DNA of 64,000 nt from Paragordius varius (taxonomy: Eukaryota; Nematomorpha): NCBI GenBank assembly GCA_964247055.1, contig OZ176052.1:2356001-2420000 (forward strand), given 5' to 3'. The position numbers and the translations under genes were made by a program. The notes under the pieces are model-generated. The model saw only the letters and a list, made by a program, of their open reading frames with translations. It searched no databases and had not been told where the DNA came from. Shown one piece after another: positions 12,293-25,200 of this stretch (position 1 is the first letter of the stretch; the number at the start of each line of letters is the position of its first letter).

Positions 12293-12857
12293 CATTATAA
12301 TAAATGAGATTATACAGACAAAACGTAGCCACTAAATGACGAATATTTTGTCAAATAAGACAACCATATTATTTTAACCTTAATTTTTCCTACATACACT
12401 ATATTACATTATTGATATTTATATAAGAGAGTGTTACATCAATTTACATCTGTACGATGAATTGTATAAAAAATCACGATATAGAAAATATGGTTGCCTT
12501 TTTTCAAAAAAAATTATACAGTAAAAACAGAAATTATACGGACAAAACGTCAAAATATAAAGACAAATATTTTTTTATAACAAACAACCATACTTTCTAA
12601 ATTTTAAATCTTTTAAACATAACACATTTGTTAAAATGGCAAAGTGTGAAATAGAGGTATATATAACTAAAACTACCAATTCTATATTTTACAATTCTAA
12701 CTATATAGCTTATAGATAATTTACGGGTTAAATAATATGGTTGACTTTTATGTAAAAATATTTGTCCATATATTTTTACGTATTGTCCGTATAATTACAA
12801 TATTTACTGTACTTTAGTTTTTACATTTTGTCTGTAATATTTCACTTTTTACTGTAC
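12293..12857. mobile_element. Family B MITE split by a second family B MITE
   Basis: The outer copy runs 12293-12516 and resumes at about 12814-12857 (TTTACATTTTGTCTGTAATA, TTTCACTTTTTACTGTA). The inner copy, 12517-12812, is complete from TACAGTAAAAACAGAAATTA to AATATTTACTGTA. Insertion of one family member into its own relative shows repeated activity. Confidence 0.75.
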
Positions 12858-13471
12858 ATCAGATTATTTCATTTTTATCGACCCGATAAACGATCACCAT
12901 TTTGTGGAATCGAACCTAGTTGTTTTGTGATTTTATATTTTTAAATTACTATTTAAATAAAAATTTTAGTAACTACTAATAATACTAGAAAAATTTTTTG
13001 CAGCACAAGGTTAATTAGTAAATCTGAAATAAATATTAACGTAAGAATTTTTTACTACTTAATTTTTTGTAAATATGCGCCTACTTAAAATCTATGACAC
13101 CCATATAAAATATATTATTTAAAAACATTACAAAAGCATAAAATTTTTTTTATCGAGGGCTAATAATTAATTATGAACAACTTAATAGGGTGTTTTTGTT
13201 TATAATTTTATTTTTTAAACTAATATTAATATAGCTAAAACTTTGAATAAAAACAAATGAATGTTTATATAACATATACAAAAAATTTGTTGCCACAAAT
13301 GGATTATTGGTTTCAATCGTTCACAACAGCGATAAATTTTTATTCAATCTTTTTAAAATTTCCTTCTCATCATTTTGATAGTAAAAAAATTTAAATCAAT
13401 GACTGGAAAATCAATTTTTAGGCATTTATCAACGCTAAAACATGCTTCAATTAATTTACAGTTATAACTGG

Positions 13472-13721
13472 CAGAGGCGGAGCTAGAGTAGAGTGAACTT
13501 GGCGCCATACTGGAATAGGCGCCGGATTTCGAAAAATTTTAATTTTATTTTAAAAAAAGGTATTTAAGAGTTATTATTTTGAATAAAACATAAATAATCA
13601 CCCATTTATGAGTGGTCATAACCACTGTTTGAATTTGATTATTTTTTTAAAATGCAAGTAGGAGGGGGAAGGGGCGCCATCACGGATTCATCGGGCGCCA
13701 GAAATTCAAGTTACGCCTCCG
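13472..13721. mobile_element. Non-autonomous hAT element, 250 bp, with 8-bp target duplication
   Basis: Begins CAGAGGCGGAGCTAGA and ends AAGTTACGCCTCCG (imperfect inverted ends, hAT-like CAG-rich start). Flanked by near-identical 8-mers ATAACTGG (13464-13471) and ATAATTGG (13722-13729). GC-rich subterminal GGCGCC motifs occur on both sides. No coding capacity. Confidence 0.85.
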
Positions 13722-13729
13722 ATAATTGG

Positions 13730-16458
13730 GTATTTTAGTAACCTCTTGGGAATATTTTTATAACATTAAAAAATAAAAAATCAATAGCTTATTCACCGAT
13801 TTCTTCAATTTTATAAGTGTTTTATATGGTTAAATACTTAACATCTGAAAATTTTTGAAATATAGGTTAATTCGATACTATCAAATATATATTGTGATTT
13901 AGATAAATGAGTACTTTACAAAGATTCATTTTCCGACTCTATGGAATATAAAATTTTTTGCCATATATTAAAACTTTTCATTTGAATATTTTGAAATTAA
14001 TGAAATTTTAATAAAAAAATTCTTACGTTATGGCCATTTTTTGGAAATATATCATTTGTATTTAATGATTATATATTAAATGTTTTAATATGTGCATGCT
14101 CGAAAACAAAATTTGTAGATCAGTATAATTGAGCTAGGCTTGCTTGATTGAAATTTCAATGCGCTTTTATAAATAACTAATCAAGAATTTTGAACAAAAG
14201 CTAATAATCATATATGATAAATATAATGCAAGGGTGTGGTAGTTACAAAAAAATTTGGACAGATCAGATTTAATATTTTTTTTATGTTAAGGGCCACATA
14301 AAAAAGATGAGTGTTTATAGGTTATATATGCAGGCACTTATGAACTAAATCATTACACCAAGATTATTTGCGAGTCATACGCACTTATTTTGATGATAAC
14401 ATCTGCAAAATAGACATATTTTACTACTAAACAATATTTTTTGACAAATCTGGTTATCATAACAGGTCAATCTAAAGTCACTCCTTAAATCTTCCTAACA
14501 TATATTTTTATGCCGCCTCGATGTAAGTTAAGATCAAATAATAAGGATAACTGCAACTTATTTTATATTTTATTATTTATTTGGCACATCTTGCTAAAAC
14601 TCAATATACACTTATCCTTTTTCGGCTTTTTAAGGATCCTAACCCATATAAACGTATCTCAAAAATTGACCTTCTAAGCTCATACAAAAAATTCGCTACG
14701 CATTGTTTTGCAAAATATATTTTGCAACAAACAAAACTAAAATATTCAGTTTTATTAGCTAATAATACAAAAATTAATTTAATGTGCGCTAGATTTTTGA
14801 TATTTCTTTATTAGATGATTCCGTTAAACAAATTCTATATCTTACCTAAATAATTTTTAGGACCGAAACTAAAATAACCACAACCTGATATATTTCAATA
14901 CCACAATACATGTATTATAAGGATATAGTTAATAACCCCCTAATGTGTGAGTATGACATTTAAGATATATTCCACACTAATCAACATCAACTCTGCTAAA
15001 GGTTCACTAAAAGTTACGGATAAAAATAAGATGTCATCTTCAAACTATATACAAAAAATAAGTTCCTACTCTATTTTAGTTTGATTATGCGCAGACCGCA
15101 TCTCAATTTTTTATAATGCCAAATCCTTCTCTACAACATATATGACTAACGGCCATTTTACATTTTACATAGTCTGTTAGATTATCCGACATTTTTGACA
15201 ATTACATTTTTTGAGAGCTTTTTCCCAGTTATTATTTGCTATTGAATAACTAACTTAAGTATTATTAGTCAATATGTTATTCAAATGCTTCTCATAAAAT
15301 TTTTAAATGGACTTTCCTTGTTTATAATAGTTTAAACAAGGTAGATCCACAACTTGACTTTTATACAGAACTACCTAAGTATTTTTATGGTCATTAATCA
15401 AATAATTTAACTTACTTCTGTGCTTTTAAACCCATTTCGGACCGTGTTATCCTTCGGGTTAGAGGTAACCATGAAACTTTAGAAATTTTATTTAAAAAAC
15501 TTAATTTTAAAATAGTCATTAATCATTTTATATTAATAATTTAATAGGTATTGTAATTATTCCTGGCTGGCAAAAACAATTTTTATTCCGATCTCTGTAA
15601 TAAAATTCATGCGATAAAATGTTAGCACCCAAATATCCAGAAACCGTGGAAAGTTAATTAATATGTTGATATTCAATTATATAATTAGAGTGAGTGGACT
15701 AAATTATATTTTTTATTAATAGCAGGGTCGTTAAAATTAAGATTGGATTTTTTTATATAAAACAACAGGAACTAACTTTTGTATACGTTTTCTGTAATTT
15801 TTACAAGGTGCTAAGGAAAGAAAGTGATTTTTCCTATTTATTTTTTTTTAGAAATAAAAACAATCTTTTACTCTTTACATAATTAATAATGTTGATGGCG
15901 TTAGCGATGCGTGGCATAGAAATAGGGAGAATGGATTTTTATTTTGCGGCATATTTATCGATTTCCTATCATCCATCATTACTCATTGCATGCAAATAAA
16001 ATTTATATCTATATTTACATTTATAATTATGTTTTTTTTTGTTTTATATTTTAATATTTTTGCATAATAATTGTAAAAATAAATAAATAATTTTTTTTGT
16101 TAAATTAACATTTAATATGATATTTTCGTATCGTTGTGATTTTTATTCGGTATCGCTAGAAGTTAGAGCGTAATTTTTAGCAGTTAAATATATAAAGAAT
16201 ATAAAAATCATGCCTCTTAAAAGATATATTATATTTCAATGAGTTATATATTTATAACAATATTTTTAACTAATTAAACCATCCATTATTTATATATAAT
16301 ACACCAAAATGTAATTAAATTAGTATTAATATAAATTAAAAAGCAATTTTTAACACCTCTATACCTACATATATGTTATCAAAAACAAGGTTTCTCTAAA
16401 AAACCTCTGAAAATCAGATCCAAAATCAATATTTTTAACATAGTGTTCACACCTTTCA

Positions 16459-16490
<32 letters not shown>

Positions 16491-18250
16491 TAATTTTACT
16501 AAAAATTAAATATCATTATATATTTTTAATAATTCAGCAAATTAGCAAATAAATAATTTTCAGCAAAAAAATCAATCGTAACATTTTGCATTTGATAATT
16601 TCACCGATATATTGTTACCAATAAATAATATATAATATATATAAAATCATAATTTTCCAATTTTTTTGTTTATTATCTTCCCAAACAAATTTTTATGTTA
16701 ACATTATTTAAGAGAAATATATGTAAAAATCATTATTCTTTGAACTGTAACTCTGTATAATAATCATGTATATTAGTAAAACAAAATAAATTTTTAGCAA
16801 TCTTATATATATATACTAAATATAAATCCTTATTTTCTGTTTTTCAAAATGAACATCTTCAATCATGTTAGATATATTTCTGATATTTGCCTTAACAGAA
16901 ATGCTCCTGTTGCACAGAAACTTCATATCATTAATCCCTGCCTTTTTTTCATTTTTTTTCTATACATATATTATGTATGTATTGATCAAGAAGCGCGGAA
17001 AATCAAAAAAATCTTTTATTAAACATGTTTGCTGCTTAGCTAGATAGCTAACTAGCTAACTATATAAATATATCTAGAAATGATGTGCTCTCCTAACAAA
17101 AACAAAACATCCATCGTTTGCGCTATTCTTATGTATAATAATCATTAACTGTATGTATATTTATATATTTACGAGGCGAACATTATTTCTGAATATCATA
17201 ATAATATAAATATCCCAAGAAAATATATGTATGTCATATACCTGAATAATTAACATTGTGATTGTTTTCAGGCTCTCTCTCTGTTCATGACCACCAGAAA
17301 AAAAAGATAATTTATTTTTTTGGTAAAATTTTATAAACTTCTCACAGACGATTAAATGGTACCAAATTAAATGTTTCATTTTTATTTTTTGACAATATAT
17401 ATTATTATTGTTGTTTAAACTATGTTTCCCGCCAATTATCATTATTACTGAGTTTAATTTTATACCATCACTTATATCCATCACGATTCCTAACAAGTAA
17501 ATACTATTTAAAATTGATATAATAATCATAATTTTGACTTTTTGCCGTTTTAATACACTATTAAGTTAAAACCTCTATTTGAATCAACATGTGCCGCTCA
17601 AAGAGAAGTTTTAGGACTCTTTATAAATTTGATATTTGTTTTATATATATCAAGTAAAAACTATAATATGATTAAATAGTTTTATGATCAAGAGTTCTTT
17701 TTAAGTTACCGCTTGCTTGGGCTTAGGTTTTTTCATGATGAATTAATGCAAGTTTTTATAACAAATGTTTTAAGGTTTGTGTTAACGTGTTTTAGGTGAT
17801 ATATAGAAACGTTCGAAATAAAAAAAACTTTTAATACATCCATCAAGTTGTGCATGGAAAACATTTTTTTTGTTAAAATACTCGGAATCCCAGTTCGAAA
17901 ATGAGCGGTACATTTTAGATTATTGGAACTTGTTAATGGCAGGGAATTTTAATTTAATTCATTGCATTTCGTAAAAATGTTCTATTCATTTTCATTGATA
18001 ATTTACTAAATAAAAGATAAAAATATATTTGCATGAGCCACGTTGGAGTATCGTGATGTATGATTATTAAATAAATAATCTTACTTAACACACTAATTAA
18101 TTATTCAAGTTTTCCCTCCCATTTTTATTATGTAATCAATTAATTCTCAATTGTAGTTTTTAAGATAATATGTATATTTTTAAATCCAAAAATTTTGTCA
18201 AATTTTTTAATTCCATAGCGATGCATGACCGCTAATGTTACTTGTATATA
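13730..18250. other. AT-rich intergenic DNA without a supportable gene
   Basis: Short open frames occur (for example about 14581-14814 and 17161-17529 on the minus strand), but none has a recognisable domain or credible splice structure. A GC-richer block at about 15890-15985 and an AT microsatellite at 16460-16484 are the only distinct features seen. Confidence 0.4.
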
Positions 18251-18289
18251 AATTATTTTTAGTGTTTTCATTTTACATATATCACAGTA

Positions 18290-18870
18290 TGCATTGATCG
18301 ACTGCAATGTCCGTCATCTTAAAACTCTATTTGCTGACAAAGATTGATTTGCCAAAATGTTTCTTACAATAGAATTTAGGTTGATAATTAGTTTGCTTCT
18401 ACAATTGTACATTAAACTAAAAGTGTATCCTGACTTGATTTGAAAGTTTTTCTTCAATTTTCGCATAATTTTAACAAATATGTTTTTTAAATGTTTAACC
18501 ATTTGGAGTATCCTGATATTCATCATATCTGGCATAAGTAATCCATATTTTTATTTCAATCTTTGCCTAAGCCAGGTAAGAAGTAACTCTGATACACCAT
18601 CCAGTCAGACCATTCAACCTTAGATTGAAACACCTCTCTTTCTATTTAATGCATTTCCACTTTGAATAACATACATTGTTGCGAATGTGTGTTACCTGAT
18701 TTAAAATCCATTATGCTACAAAAAATATTATGTTTTTTTACCATTTTTGCTTGGCCAAAAATCATTTTATTAACATTGTATAGGATTTTATCCTTAGTAT
18801 GAATTATATTACAATCTATAAATTTTAAGGTGATAATATAAAATTCTGAATTTATATCTGGCATAAAAAA
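18290..18870 (-). other. Possible decayed coding sequence, family not recognised
   Basis: Two minus-strand open stretches (18646-18864 and 18314-18535) lie one after the other and are denser in ordinary codons than the flanks (for example KLKKNFQIKSGYTFSLMYN). I cannot assign a family. Could be an old transposon or a pseudogene, or chance. Confidence 0.2.
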
Positions 18871-19369
18871 GGACGCAAGGAGAAAAAATCAAAGTTTTTA
18901 AAGTTTTCTTTAATTAATTTTTTCTTTTTACCTTTTTTATGAGTTGAAATACTAAAATGGTATAAAATACCTCTTATGCTCTCATTAATATGTATATAGG
19001 TATTAGGTCTTTTTTATCTGGATTTTGTTATGGTCTCTAATTTATTTTTATCCAACTTAGATGCATATATCCTGACAAAAATGGACGCAGACAATTTAAA
19101 TCTGGTGAGCTAATTAAAGGATTTTACGAAATTTTTTGAATCACCAACTATAAAATTATCGCATTAACAAAATGAATCCGTACCAAATTTTTATAACAAT
19201 GGATGCGCGCTTAAGCAATAACACTAAACCTTTGCATCGCTATGATATAGCTTACTTGGAAAAAAAGATATATGGCAAATTAAAATACACTATACCATGT
19301 TTACTAAAAATCAAAATTTTCAATTAATCCATCCAATTTAATACATTTCTATTATGCTAAACTAACATC

Positions 19370-19396
19370 ATGAATTATGAGTACGTATGGTGGTAA
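19370..19396 (+). promoter_or_regulatory. Overlapping 8-codon upstream ORF at the Slo1 start
   Basis: ATG at 19370 opens ATGAATTATGAG... in another frame and stops at TAA 19394-19396, overlapping the Slo1 initiation codon at 19377. If the Slo1 5' UTR includes it, scanning ribosomes would meet it first and Slo1 would depend on leaky scanning. Confidence 0.4.
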
Positions 19397-22187
19397 TTAT
19401 CGGACTACGCATTACTCTCCACCCAGTAAAACAAATTTCAGTCGCCAGCAATGGCTCAACACTTACAGCAGAACTAATAAAGCAGGAGGAGGAGGTGGTG
19501 GCGGTCCCATATATGTAGCTACACATGCATCTACGCTACCGCTGTACCCTAAAACCGGGGCTCAGTTAGTTTTTTATGACACGTCTCCTAAAACTGAATA
19601 CGATATTCGGCAAGAGGAATGTTTGAAGGAACGTTATTGGTGGAGTTTTCTCCTCTCCTCTATCCTTAGTTTTGCGGGTTGTGTCTTTCTAGTCCTGGCT
19701 TACCGTGGTTTATGTTGGGCTTGGGACCAATATTGGGCTCGTCGGCAACTTAAAGCACAATCCGAATTGTTTGGGAATTATTACATAAATCGGGCAAAAA
19801 AGGTTGGTAACGTTTCTGCTCACAACACAAATAACAGTAGTACACCTGGTGGTCATTATGTCTTATCATGTTGCAGAGCATTTAAACAATTTTGGCGACA
19901 AACTTGTTATAGGTATTGTTGTAGATACTTGCATACATCTTGGTTATCTCGAGGTAAAAAGGGTAAAACATCTGTATTCTTGCTTCCCGGAGAATTGGGA
20001 AATGCTCCTGATGCTTCATATCAGTCAGGTGGAAATCTGGAATCACGTAAAAAAATTCCTTCCCTGTACAGTTTATCACAGCTACATACGAATCTATCGA
20101 ACCGCGGTTCAGCCTATGATCTCAATAGCAAATGTAAATATGAACCGCTAAAAACTATAATAACTACTGCAACGTCACCAAACGCCGAAACGGAAACAAC
20201 TCAATTACTCCTCACAACACAAGATAAGCAAGGTAAAGAGACGAAAAAAGTTATGATAGTATCAACAACCCAAAACAATCCATCCACATCTCAGTTACTG
20301 CCATCTCGCATAAAATCCGCCCTAGCCTCTTCAAACAAGAAAGGCGGAGGTCTTGTTGGAACTAAAACTGAAAATACCACGTCTTCTCCGTTCAAAACTA
20401 AAGCGCGAAATGTTATCACAGACAATGCAATGGCAAATAAATCACCACTAGGGCAAAGTTTAAACACCGGCGGAACCGGTATAGTTAAAAGTATGAGCAG
20501 TAATCAGATCAATATTCTTGGCCATGTCCCCGTGGAAAAGGACAAGGCTCTCGTCTCAAACGTTAGGGGTGGAGCTGGTGTCAGACACCATACAACCAGC
20601 ACGGCTGGACGCTCCTCAGAAAGAGAAGGTGGTGGTCAAGGCGGGCCCTTTTTATTGGGTGCGGGTGCGGACACAGCTAATAAAGGTCCTCAACAAACCT
20701 CATCTTTCGTATGGATCGCCGAAGCTAAGGATTGGGCTGGAGAGCTTATGTCAGGACAAACTATCACAGGACGTATTCTGGTATATCTTATTTTTTTATT
20801 ATTAATATTAATGCATATGCAATTCTCGACTTGGTTGATTAAATTTATTTATGACTGTTAGCTTACTAAGTTTAGTATAAGTAAAATTATTTTTGTTTTA
20901 TTATAACGTTCGACATGGATTACTACTTGTAGTAATTATTCATGTATAAAATAGATTCAATTATAACTGAATTTAAATAATTCCAATTTATGTGATAATA
21001 AAATACTGAATGGTTTCAGTTGGTAACTCTTTTGCATAAAAAAATTGTTTTATATTACACCAAAAAAACCTCATAGGTTTAATGTTTCCTCGCATTATGT
21101 TTATTGAATTTTTGTCATCAAAAATTGGACAAAAAAATCAAATTTATTGGATATGTACTTTAGATAAAAGTGACTATTCTAATATATGTAAAATAATAAT
21201 GATATTTAGGTTATTGACTCTTTCATTATGCATTTTTTAACATTAATTTTTTTATTCAAATATTATATTGTAATAAATAATAATAATAATGCTGCAATGG
21301 ACCAATGTTAAAAATAGGATAAAATAATTTATAAAACCATTATATATTAATTTTAAATAATTTTAGTTTATTTATTGTGTAATAAAATTTGGAGAAAATG
21401 AAATGTGCTTGAAGAATAAGTTTCATCATTATTGCTTATGAATATTCATAAAAAAGAAAAAATTGTAAAATATTAAAATATTTTATCCTAGCTTAATAAC
21501 TTAAAACTTATCATAATTTTGATTAAAATAAAAATTGTAAAATTATTTGGATTGATTATTTATTAAGCTGCGGATTTCATATGAAAAGATGCATTAACAT
21601 GTTCATTCAAAAAATAATTTGAAATTGTATTATAATTTATTGATGTAAGAAATAAACTACATTTATTATTTGGACAATTCAAATAAATGTAATCAAAAAA
21701 ATAATCTTTATTCGTGATTTACTTATATTTTTAACAATAATTTATTTTTTAAAAATAAAATAATGATTTAAGGTAAGCAGTCTAAAAACTTTTTGCTTAA
21801 TAACTTAATAAGTGATGAGGTCTGCGGTCTTACAATACATACAAATTTTGAAATTATAGAATAGATCTGTTTATAATATTTGTAGTATATATAACCAATT
21901 TACATATTAATACCGACATTATTATTTTATTCATCCGCAATGTTTAGAAATGAAAAAAAAATATATTTTTATTTTAGGTCTTCCTAGTTTTTTTGTTAAG
22001 CATAGCTTCACTTGTCATTTACTTTATCGATGCGTCGCGGGAACATGTTGAATCTTGCAAAGATTGGTCATCAAGCACCACTCAGCAAGTGGATTTGGCG
22101 TGCAATATATTTTTCATGGTGTACTTCCTTATAAGGGTAAATTAAAATTTTGATTCTTTTTTAGTAACATATTTATAACATATTTAT

Positions 22188-22238
<51 letters not shown>

Positions 22239-25200
22239 TAGCGTCAATCTCGTGCTGCTACGCAGCCCGAGGAAGTCCTTCGGACTTTTTTTTTTGGGGG
22301 GGGGGGGGGGGGCTATTTGAAAAAAATTATTTCGAAACATTATTTAATAGCTATGATCTCATAGGAATTTCAAAACGATGTATTCATACTAATATATTGT
22401 TTACTTGGGCGAAAAATAGATTCAAAAAATTATTTTTGTGGACTTTGTTTTTTGAAAAAAATGGCATTTTACGGAGGGAGCGGGTAAAAAGAGGTAATAT
22501 CCTATACATATGATAGATAAATAAATAATAAAATAAAAAACTAATACGATTTTATGTTTAACATTAATAATGTATAATTAATCATTTAATTGTCTCGTTT
22601 AAATATTGAGATAGACAATTTTATATGAAATGAGCATAATATATTTTTGATTTTATAAGCAATTTAGTTTTGCGGCACGAAGTTTTAAAATAATTCACAT
22701 AGTCTCATAGGTTTTCTGAAATTTGGCTCCAAAGGCACGCTGTATCGATATGATGGCGCAGTTTAGGCGGGTAGTCCCCTACCCAGAGGCCAATATATAA
22801 ATGTGGTTAGATAAAAAAAGATTTCTTTATACCTGAAATCATCGTTCATTCCTAATAATTTATGGAAGAAATGCTTCAAAACTAAATAATAGTTTAATGA
22901 TAGCGCACTTTTTAGGGCGTAAAGGGCCTATTTAAACGCTAATTTAAAAAACCCCAAGACTGAATTTTAGATTTTTACGGGTAATATTTTAAGCATCTAT
23001 TGAACTCATATGGCCTAATTGGTTTTCTGAAATTTAGCCTTAAGAGCCTGCGATTTCGATATGACGGGTCAGTTTTTCGCGGGTAGCTCCTTACTCAGCA
23101 GCTATCATCAAAGAAATGCTTGATTAAAATTTTTGCTTTTTAACAGGGAATACGTAGAATCCTTATTGAATTTTTACGGTCTCATACCTTTGGCGAATAA
23201 TAGATTCAAAAAATTATTTTTGTGGACTTTGTTTTTTGAAAAAAATGGCATTTTACGGGGGGGAGAGGGTAAAAAGAGGGTTTAAATTAAAAAAGCGAAC
23301 CGAGTATTTTCGGAGAAATCGAAAATAACTAAACAAAAATCATATTTGAAATTGAATGGTCCAACACGTTCTCCAGAAAATTGTCTCAAAGACACGATTA
23401 TTGTGGACTTCTGTTTTCAAAAAAACCGTTTTTCACACGGGGTGGGCCCGAACTGGGGGCCTAATTCAAAAAAGGGCGAAGCTATTGCCGCGCATTTATT
23501 AATGATTATATTTTTTGGAAATTTGGATTTGAATGGGTCTACCGGTTTTCCGGAAACAGATCACAAAGCCAGCATTTTCCATTTTTATAAATATATTGAT
23601 ATATATGTGTATATGTATATATGTATATATACATATATATAGAGAGAGAGAGAGAGCTAAGTTGAGCAATAAAAAAATAATATAAAGTCTTACCGCTTGT
23701 GGGTGCAGACATTTTCATGGTCATAACTACACTTATTTAATACCACAAATTCACTTGCCACTAAAAATTCAAATAATCACTAATATTGATTCTCTTATAT
23801 TCTCAATTTATAATATTCTACCCCATAGAATATTAAATTTTGTTAATATTTAATTTATATGTGCATTATCATTTTTTTGAATTCGACTGGTATTTTCAAA
23901 AGCGATCACACAGTCGTAATAAAATGGAATATATAACCGTACCTAACCCTGATAATATATGGATTAAAATAGAAAATTATGATTATAATTATAAATGTGT
24001 ATGCTTTATCAATGTCGTTTGTGTTATTAAGTTATTATATAAAAAACTGTTAAGAATTTAAAAAAACAGCAAAGACTAAAATAATATATACGGCAAATAT
24101 ATGATCAATATATTTACCATAAGATATACCATACTTTCTTTGTAATAATTGTAAGTTTCAATGTGTTTTCTATAAAAGACAGTTGAAGCGCACGTAGATA
24201 TAAATTAATTTTTTATTATAATACTCTTTAAATTAATGATTTTATTAGCGATTTATACACTTCAGTAGCGGCAACCACTTAGTTAAAAACCAATGAACAC
24301 CCTGAATATTTATGAAATTTAAAAGCATTGTTTGACAACAATTGACACACGTAAAACTTGTTCCGCTTTAAAAATTATTCAGAACACCATTTGAAATCTT
24401 AAAGCGCAAACTCACTATAGATAATTAGGTAAATGCGAGTTATGATATGTTAAACGTGATTCCTCCCGCCCTAATAATAATTCTCAATCAATAAACTATT
24501 TTGGAAAGCGTAATTATCTGATTTCACTGACAATATAGCAATTATTTAATGAATCTTGATTTAAAATTATCTAAAATACAAGCTGTCCTAAATATGTGGA
24601 ACCATTAAAAGTCAATTCAATATACTTACCATTTGTTGAAACAACTTGGAAGAAATGACATAATTTCTATAATTAGGGTGTTATATCAGTTAATATCCAT
24701 ATCCTCTTATAATAAGTTCCAAACCCTATCTTGTCCTTTAACTATGCTTTTTAATCCCCTTTCGTTCTTTCCCTACCGTCAAAAATATAATCAGATAATT
24801 TTTAGTGGTTAAAATATGCCAACACATAAAATAATATACTCTGAATTTGTTATACAGTAATGGGTGTACGAAGAATTGGTAAAAATTAAACATCGATTTT
24901 TTCTGGTCCATTAATTTTTTTCTATAGTTTTTTCTACAATCACAAAAAATGTTTAGTAGATATAGATATGTGCGTAACAGCATAGTTAGTTTGATAAATG
25001 ATTTTGCACTAAAGATAAGTCCATTATCCTGATTACATTTTAGTTTTCTAAAAATAAAAGGAGCGATGCGTTTTTAAAAATAGCCTCTTTGACATCCTTG
25101 TCTTTTGATATATATATTATATGGGGTATTTACAGTAAAGTTTATTATTATTTTTTTAAAAATAACCAAATTGTATAATATTATTTTTATACAGTTTATA

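Noticed and set aside
13990-15660. Ancient transposon or pseudogene
   Set aside because: A few open stretches with plausible codons, but no motif, terminal repeat or target duplication could be found.
17161-17529. 122-codon minus-strand open frame
   Set aside because: Composition follows the AT-rich background, with an Asn run from a simple repeat; no domain, splice logic or start support.
22190-22237. CRISPR-like or regulatory repeat
   Set aside because: Plain AT microsatellite; the window is eukaryotic.
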